Below are positions 51,801 to 60,800 of a DNA stretch of 64,000 nucleotides, one piece after another. Positions within the stretch are counted from its first letter, which is position 1. Every line of letters begins with the position of its first letter. The position numbers and the translations under genes were made by a program. Below the pieces are notes generated by a model. The model was not told where the DNA came from, made no database searches, and saw only the letters and a program-made list of their open reading frames with translations. The stretch is from Acanthopleura granulata. Taxonomy: Eukaryota > Mollusca > Polyplacophora > Chitonida > Chitonidae. Location: assembly GCA_016165875.1 (NCBI GenBank), contig JABBOT010000002.1, forward strand, positions 25,868,265-25,932,264, in the 5' to 3' direction.

Positions 51801-54800
51801 TGGCTACATGAGTCATGAGATGGGTTGGGTGTCTGAAATGTTCAAAATAGGGCTTAGCTTCGCCTTCTCCCTGAAAGGACGCTGGGTAGCAGGCTTTCAT
51901 GTCGATGCTGACGACGTCCGTCAAGTTCAAGAGGCCGCCGTGGCATTGCTGTAGGCAAGCCTTCTGAATGTCGTCAGGGAGACTGGCTGGGGTTGGCTTC
52001 CAGCCGTTCTCGTCTTTCGCAATGATGCTGGCAGCGTGATTCTTGCCGAACGCCCTCTCGGCCAGTTTGGGGCTACCTAGCCTGGTTCAGATTGTTTGGA
52101 GCCTCTTGTGGGCTCCCTGTGTCCTGTAGGACGTCGCCCCCATAGATGTGGACTTCTCTGCTCTGGGGGAAGTGGAGATCTTTGGACCAGGCATGGCCAT
52201 TGTGGCAGATGAGCTCTACTTCACCTCTGCAACCAAACTGGTTATTGCCACTTTTGTAGATGACCTCGCCAGTAATGTCCCTCAGGATGATTGCCCTCTG
52301 AAGGACCGTTGCCAGTTCATCTACATCATTGACCATAGTGCCCGTTTCATGCACCCTCTCCTCCAACTCTTGGATTTTCTGACGCCTCACGGGAGTGAGG
52401 CCTTGACCGATCAATTCACTTTTGAAGTATTCCACGACTCTCTGGGCCACACAGTTGAGGTCGCCATCCCTCAGTGGGGCTAAGTTGGCAGGGTCTGGGT
52501 CTCTAACGGGGTAGAAACCATACAAGACAGCAGTGACAAGGTAGGCATTCTGATAGAACACAATGTCAATCCAATTCAGAGCGCATGGTTTGGTCCCCCT
52601 CATGATCTCAGTGATAGCCTGCTCCTTTTTCCTCTCAGCCCAACTGGGTCAAACTTGTCTTCAACCACCCAGTCGCCTTCGTTCCACGGACGCAGGAACT
52701 TATTCAGAGTAAGAACTCATCCCCCTCAGGAAGCGTGGTAAGAATTTGAGCCGCCTTCTTATCAGTCATGCGGGCATCCAGGGCCAGTCGGCTGGCTCTA
52801 GGATGTATACCATCAGCAATTTCAGTCGAGTGGGTCCTCCGCTTCCACCCGCCATGTGGAGAAGACCGCAGAGGCGCCATCAGCTTCAAACTCGTCTTTG
52901 GCATCGTTCAGAATCCCAACCCAATCTTCAGCCGGGGGCTGGCCCCAGGGAGGGACCTGATCATCTATGTCGATGAATGGCCGTTGTGGCTTCAACGGCC
53001 GATGTAGGCAGTTTTCAGCATCTTTCGAAATAGGTTCATCGAGAGTATAACCAGGCTCGTACTCTGCAAGAAGCTCTTTGATCAAGTCATCCATAGTAGT
53101 AATGTTGTTGGATGGGTATACCATATGGGGCCTCATCTCTAAATGGTAATTTCCATGCCCTCTTATCACACCGCTTGGATGGGTATACCAAATGTTGCCT
53201 CATCTCTAAATGGGAATTTCTATTCTGATCACACTGCCACACATGATATCCACAGGCGAGACAAAACCTTAGTTAGTAACACCAACCCCACAGATTTGGC
53301 AAAGCTGTGTACTTGAGCCCTTACGGAGTCTTGCCAGGTGAACCTTACAGAAATCCCAAAGGCAGCTTTCACCGCAGAGATCTGTTGACCTTAAGGTGAA
53401 CCACTTGCATGTGTTGTGTCCCTTGGGCATGGTGGATTGTACTGCTATATCAGCAATAGCCTGGGTATCTCTAAAAAGAAAGCCCGGGCCGGCAATTGTG
53501 GTGGGCAATCCCTTATTGCTCTCCTATATGTTATGTATGTGAATGCGCTCTACATAAATAATTACTAATTTTTTATGTACGCGAACTTGCTCCGACCTAC
53601 ATTCACAAGTGCCAACTATCTATATACATGGATCCTTAAGCCCTGCTCTGGATGGGAACACGGGATGGGGGCCTCCCTGGGGGCTGGGGCAGCTCCCATT
53701 AGTTTGTATCATTCGCCCTCCCTGCTACTACAGAAACTTACTTCATATTAATTCCAGAACTTTGGCATTTGTAGGTTAAATGAGTAAAAACAGTTGTGAA
53801 ATTTGAAGCAGAACAAGTTGAAACTCAACACTCTGTCGTTGTGGACTGTCTGGCAGGGTTTCTCCGTTTCAACATGAGTTAAATAGGGAACATACTGTTT
53901 GTTTCTAATCATTCAAGTACATTAGGTTAAACAGTGCTTTGAGCTTTGTGATATACTGGAGTATATATAATTACTTATGTTTATTGTTGAGTATTTTCTG
54001 AAGTAATTTACTACTTTCAGGCATTAAAGCTTGACGAGGCTTTGTCACAGTTTCTTGGTGCAGAGGCCCAACAAGTTGTGGAACAAGGTATGTAGTTCGG
54101 TGCCGTAAGCTAGCATGCACTTTGTTGAAATAAGGTCTTAATTTATTTTTATTTTGGTGATGCCTGTAGTAATTATTGGACTTATTGGAAATGTTGTAAG
54201 AATGACAAGTGTGAATTCATCTGTGATTGCGTACACATTTATCAGCGTCTAGATTCATACGTCCACCGAATGACTGGAAGTGTAAGTGTTGTTACCACGC
54301 AGACAACATCCTCTGCTTTTGATTGAACGGTAATCTTTATGTGGGAGATGTGTGTATGGCTGTACAATAGATGTTAATTGCATGTGCTGATGATGTTATC
54401 TCCCTTTGCAGGGCTGTGAAAACAATAACATCTTTGAAGCTATTTAGCGGTAAATTGGCCTTTTGAGCTGAACTGACGGGTCTTTTGCAGGATAAATTTG
54501 TTACCTGGTTACTTAGACAATACGGGAAATACATGTTGCATGTATGGTACCATATGTTTCCCATATCCTCTAACTGAATAACCATGTAACTAATACAATG
54601 CTGTCTACGTTATAATGTGGATCATGGCTTGTTGGGCTTGAATTTAACAGTGCTTTCGCTCAAACAAATTATTCAGCTGCAAGTTTGATAATATGATTTT
54701 TGATAATATGATTTTTGCAATACTTGTTGCCCCAAGAATACATATGGACACCCAGCTGAAAGTCTTAATCTTGACTGGGCTTGTAAAGGCAGAATGTTTT

Positions 54801-57800
54801 GCTTCAGGTTGACACAACGGTATAATTCCTCCTTCCATCATTGAGTTTTCTTTCCCTCTTTAGTCCCATATTGCTGAGAAATATTGTCTTAGTTTTTCAT
54901 GTCAGCCTGTCTGTGTATTTCTGAACCTACAGATTCATAGAGTTTTACGGAGCTGATCTTTGTAATTCATGCATTTGTCTTTTGGCCTGATCAAATGTAG
55001 ACACAATATAATATAAACAAGCTTAATTTTCATAACTGTGGTTGCCATCTGCTATTTTTCTGAATCGATGGAAAGTAAGTTTATGAAGTTTTGCTGAGAT
55101 GGTTATCAAAGGCTGGATGGAGTGAGTGAGTAGGTGCTTTGTTTTTAACGTCCTGCTTTAACATTGTTTCCGTCATATATAGTGTATCCTCTTGTAGCCA
55201 AAGTGATGCCGCCACTGGAATGTCATGCAGAAGACACCATACATCCCAATCAATCACGTTTCACTGACACCGGGCCAACCAGTCCTGTTTCCTTGCTCTA
55301 ACCCTCTCCGTGCTAAGCACCAAGCTTAGCGGCAACAAGTACCATTTTTAAAGTCGTTGGTATGACCTGACCCGGGTTTGAACCAGGATCTCCTGACCTC
55401 AAGGCAGAAGCTATAACCACAAGGCCACCTAGGCAGTAGGATGGAGGGCTGAAGTTCTACAGTCAATCACAGAGGTGTAAATTGTTAGGCTTCTAACTAT
55501 TAGCACATGTACATTTCTTTACAGACCAGACTCAAATGGAAGTCTCCACTGTAAAACCTTGCCCTCAGTGTGGTCAAGAAATGACTTTACGTTCAAAGAA
55601 AGATGGAAAAGGGTGAGATTGCTACTTTGAACAGTTAGTACTGGTAGGGAGGTTAAGGGTTAGTAAATTGATAACAATCAATTTAACTTGAAGTGTGATA
55701 ACTTGTAATTCCTGAACTTGGCAGACTTCAAACTGTGTCCCTGGTATTCTGTATTTCAGAAGAGTACATAACATTGTTAAGTGAATTCAGTCTTGGTTTA
55801 GGACAGTGAATTTATATATTCCTACACTCTCACCGTTCATGAAGGCTTGGCTTTGTGGCCAGTTATACAGTCTAATGTTTGTTGAAGGCCACTTGTTTTC
55901 CTCCAGTATGGCATGTATCAGTACGCCACATGTGAGAAAATTTGTCAGTAACTTGGCAGATGTCAGTGGTTTACAGGGGGTGGCTCACAGTTAGCAGCAG
56001 TGCACTAGCGCAGCACAATGACCCAGAAGCCTCCCACCAATGCGGTGGCTGTGAGTTCAAATTCAGTTCATGCTGGCTTCCTGTCCAGCCAATATGTGGG
56101 AAGGTCTGCCAGGAGCCTGTGGATGATCGTTGGTTTCCCCAGGGCTCTGCCTGGTTTCCTCCCACCATAATGCTGGCCGCCGTTGTATAAGTGAAATATT
56201 CTTGAGTATGGTGTAAAACAGCAATCAAATAAATAAATAAATAAATCAGTGGTTTACTCAGGTATCCTCCACCCATAAAACTGACCACAGTCGGATAATT
56301 GAACAAATGAGTACAGCATTAAGTAACAATAAAATAAATAAAATATTTCTGTGTTAAGACATTGGAAATTTTTCCTTACAAAACCCCACATTTTTGCAGC
56401 AATCCAAAGTGTTTTTATTTTTTGTTTTTTTTTTTGTATGACATATATTGATGTGTTTTATAGAAGGTGTCATTGGTGTGTTTTACATTCAGGTATTACA
56501 TTGGTTGTATGGGCTATCCTGACTGTAGACAAGCTGTCTGGTTGCCAGAATTTGTCCTCGAGGCATCAGTGGAAAACCAAACTTGTAATTTGGTGGGTTA
56601 GATTTACTGTCCTAAATTTTATTTTATTTATTTATTTGATTGGTATTTTACGCCGTACTCAAGAATATTTCATTTATGCGACGACGGCCAGCGTGATGGT
56701 GGGTGGAAACCCACGACCATCTGCAGGTTACTGGCAGACCTTCCCACGTACAGCCGGAGGGGAAGCCAGCATGAGCTGGTCTTGAACTCACAGCGACCGC
56801 ATTGGTCCACAGAGTCCTCTCCTAAATTTGAAGATAAACATTAACAGTTAAACGCTGATTGATACCAATGCAGATTTCAGAATGACTCATTTATACTGAT
56901 AATGGCTTGAACTGCTTGGAAGGTTTTGCATAATTTAATCTGTTGGTTTTCTGAATAACAGTGATCCTTCTGAAGCCATGTTTTGTTATCACAATGAATT
57001 GAGACCTTGAAGGTTCGGCCGGCAATACAATATTCTGTGTGTGTTTGAGCACTAAATTCAATGTATGGAAACCATATTCGGCAGACTATCAACATCTGCT
57101 TAGCACTGAATATTCCATGTTTGTTCATAACAAGAATGTCTTGTATTATGCATGTGCTGACATCCTACATATAGTCTGCGTGTTTTTGCGCTAACTGATT
57201 AGAACTGTTCGCCGCAGAGCGAATAGTATCATTTGTGTCTGTCGTCTGTTCAGTGTCAATGACAGTCTGTTCATCTGATCAGTTAATGCCAGTTGTCTCT
57301 TTAGTGTCAACCAGGGTCTGTTCACCTAATCAGTTAATGCTTGTTGTCTGTTAAGCGTTAACCCGGACCTGTCCGTCTGATCAGTTTATGTCTGTTGTCT
57401 GTTAAGCGTCAGCCAGGACCTGTCCATCTGATCAGTTTATGTCTGTTGTCTAGTAAGCATCAACCAGGACCTGTCCATCTGATCAATTTATGTCTGTTGT
57501 CTTTTTAGTGTCAGCGAGGACATGTTCACCTGACCAATTTATGTCTGTTGTCTGTTTAGTGTCGACCAGGTCCTGTTCATCTGATCAAGTTTAAGTTCAA
57601 GAGAGGGTCTGTCGCTCCTATACTTCCCAATGAGTAAGTCTGAACAACAGATTGTGGCCTTGGGTCGCCCTGTAATATGTGTTTTTTAAGTTACGACAAC
57701 CCAGCGATGACAACCCAATGTTCTGTAATGGTTTATGTGTGTGAGAAAAGCTGCTGGGTCCTGTAAGTTATGTCAGCATAATTGCCATGGTATCACAGTT

Positions 57801-60800
57801 GTCACAATATACTGTGTATCTCCAAAACTACTTACATTCAGATTCAGTTAAAATTCAGTTAAAGGTCCGCTGTGTGTGAATTCATATATTACTTGAAAAA
57901 CATATCTCCACATCTACTGATCCAGATTCAATAAAATTTTATAGTTGGAATGACTGCTGTATTATATGTTCTCTTGTGGTCGTTGTTACCACTCGACCAT
58001 TTCTCATATCTTGCAGAAATCCTGCTTTAATCTTGGAAGGGAAATCTGTTTCTAAAATCTTAGTCCCAAGTATTCTGAGTAAAAACTACAAGTATTAATA
58101 ATAATATTTGACCAATAGGTGAAGACGTCAAGAATCACAATAGATATCTGTGTTTGTTCTTTTGTTGTAGATATGTGGGATGTATTGGAGGCTGTGACCA
58201 AACTCTGACAGAGGCACTGAATATTAAACTATATAGACCCAGTTCTACATCACAATCTGGACCCTCCTCTGCCCAATCATCACAGACTTCCACACGACCT
58301 GCTTCATCAACTCAACCAACACAGTCTACTTCAAGAACATCTCATGGTAATTCCAACATTTTATTAAGGAGCCATTCCCTATTTGTGAGTTCTTCTTTGT
58401 TTTTCATATCTTGCCATTCACATACATGTGAGGGATGAGGAATATTTTCTTTAAACGCAGTTGTTATTCTGTGATAGATACATGTGATTTCCATTGTTCC
58501 AGTTGATCAAATCAATTGGCTCTGTCCAAAATATTTGTGTCAAGTGTAAGAATTATGTAGAGTTCCTGGTGTTTGGAAATGTTAAAATGTTTCACCTTTG
58601 AATTCTTTGAGGTTGTTACTTTTTTAAATGTATTCAAATATTGTCAGGTTCAACTCCTCGAGGCAGGAACCAGTTGGTAAACAATGGAGGGGTGCGGGAG
58701 TTCACATCCTCAACCAACTCAGACTTTGGAGACAGCGGCTATGGAAACAGTTTTGGCCCAAGTCAAAGCTTCTCCATGTCCAGTATGAACATCAGCAACT
58801 CCACATCATTCCAAACTCCACATACAAACCGAGCAAACTGGGACAATACACGTACTCCTCTGTCAGAAATAAATGGTTCTCTTAACTCTACTCACAACAT
58901 GACCTCTGGAGGGAGTCAGATTGTGTGTAACTGTGGGGAGGATGCTCTCTTACTGACAGTCCGTAAGGAAGGACCCAACACGGGCAGGCAGTTCCACAAA
59001 TGTCCTAAACCCAGTGGATCTGGCTGTTCCTTCTTCCTGTGGGCTGACCAGCGCCCAAGCCAAACTGCCGCACCATCATCCAGGTAAGGCCTGTAGCATT
59101 GGTGTTCTGTGGTAATTTATAACCACCTGACCATGTGTTTAAACCCAGCCTTGTAATGTAGCAATTTTTTGAAGAGTACATATATATATATATATGTATA
59201 TATATTCATGGTGAATGATACCAGTAGAGATTACATATTTAATTAACTCTGTTACATATATTTTTGATAGGTTTGTCATGTCAGGGGAGTGGGGTATCTG
59301 AGTCTGTCAGTGGCTATCTGTCAGCTCTAACTGCTTGGTTTCCTGAACCTGCCAGTGGCTATCTCCTGGCTCTAAGTGCTTGGTTTCCTGAAGTTGTCAG
59401 TGGCTGTCTACCAGATGTGTTTGGTTCCCTGAATCCATCAGTGGCTATCTGCCAGCCCTAACTGTTTGGTTTCATGAACCTGCCAGTGGCTACATGCCAG
59501 CTCTAACTCCTTGGTTTCCTGACCCTGCCAGTGGCTGTGGGCCAGCTGTATCTGCTTGATTACCTGAACCTGTCAGTGACTGTCTTCCAGAGGTGTTTGG
59601 TTCCCTGGACCTGTCAGTCGCTATCTACCAGCCCTAACTGCTGGGCCTCCTGAACCTGCCAGTGGCTACATGCCTGCTATAACTGCTTGGTTTCCTGAAC
59701 CATTCATTGGTTATTTGCCAGCTCTAGCTGCTTGGATTCCTGAGCCTGTCTTTGGTTACCTGCCAGCTCTCGTTTCATGAGCCTTCTATAACATTAGCTG
59801 GTCACCATGGTAAAAGTGAATATTTCTTGGTACATCCTACAGAGTCACCAAAAGATAAATAAGCAAAAATGATCACAAAACATTGTTATGAAGTGTATGT
59901 CACGCATACTGTGTTTTCACAGTGGACATTATAACACTGCACCCTCCCGTCAGCAAGGTGGCCGTCCTGGGGATGGAAACTGTGTATGTCCCTGTGGATT
60001 GGATGCCAAACTGTGAGTTTTGCATCTGCATCCTCATTAAATTTGAACATGCCATCAGACTGTCTGAAATATGATCTAAAATTAATGTTGATAGTAATTT
60101 GGACTTCACTGGTTGTAAAGTTTTTTGACAAATAAAATATATATACACTGTTATATATTATGGCTCAGCATAGAAGCTGGACTTTCAGATCCTTGCTATT
60201 TCTGTTCTACTTTTAATCTCAAGATTTTTTGGGTATCTCGTGGCTGCTGTAAATAGTTGAAAGACGTTTCATTCCCTACAAGATTGTTTGTTGGTAACAG
60301 TATCTGCAGACTGGTCCTAATTACTGAACATACTGATATCAATACATTTATTCCTGTATTGCTAGGTTAACTGTCCAGAAGGAAGGGGCAAATAAAGGAA
60401 GGCCATTTTATGTCTGCCCTAAACCCAGAGAGGAGAGTTGTAAATTCTTTGAGTGGGCAGATGGAGAAGGCAAGTTCAATACACTCTGAAGGGGCTGGTC
60501 ATAGTGGCGTAGTTAGGATACTGATCTTTCAAGTGCTAGAACATGGTGAGGTCCCAGCCTCAGGAGAATGTCTCCATTGTTCTTGTGGGAGCAGTAGGCT
60601 ATGCAGAACCTTTCCCACCAAAAGAAATTCGGGTCTAAGCTGTGTAGTCTATTGTTCATTCCTGCATTTACCTGTGAACAAAGAGGTAATGTTTTACTTG
60701 TGCAGTGCAAGAGAACAACAGTCAAGTCAGCTTGGGACGGAAGCACCATTGTGCAGTTAAAGTTATCCCATTGACATTGCTTATAAGACCCTTTGATGAA

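Larger units (their letters stand above)
43705..53508. mobile_element. Maverick/Polinton-type virus-like element, decayed
   Basis: A gene cluster in TOP3A intron 20 with the Polinton hallmark set: family B DNA polymerase (minus, 51.1-53.5 kb), DDE integrase (plus, 50.3-51.1 kb) and a probable double-jelly-roll capsid gene (plus, 47.3-48.2 kb), plus coiled-coil, membrane and structural-type genes. Polintons are integrated double-stranded DNA elements that are viral in origin. Higher GC than the surrounding intron marks it as foreign. Several genes carry stops or frameshifts, so this copy should be inactive. Packaging ATPase and cysteine protease genes were not seen. Confidence 0.75.

Noticed and set aside
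51673..51954. 93-codon plus-strand frame
   Set aside because: The minus strand here encodes polymerase motif A, so the plus frame is a shadow.
53509..53740. Terminal inverted repeat of the virus-like element
   Set aside because: I compared this flank by eye with 41.5-43.7 kb in reverse complement and found no convincing match, so no element boundary is claimed.
55360..55438. tRNA gene-like sequence on the minus strand
   Set aside because: A- and B-box-like words are present, but the segment is the head of a SINE with its own flanking duplication and does not fold into a clean cloverleaf by eye.
59264..59461. 65-codon frame across the 45-bp minisatellite
   Set aside because: It has no fitting splice sites, and TOP3A exons 26 and 27 join in phase without it.
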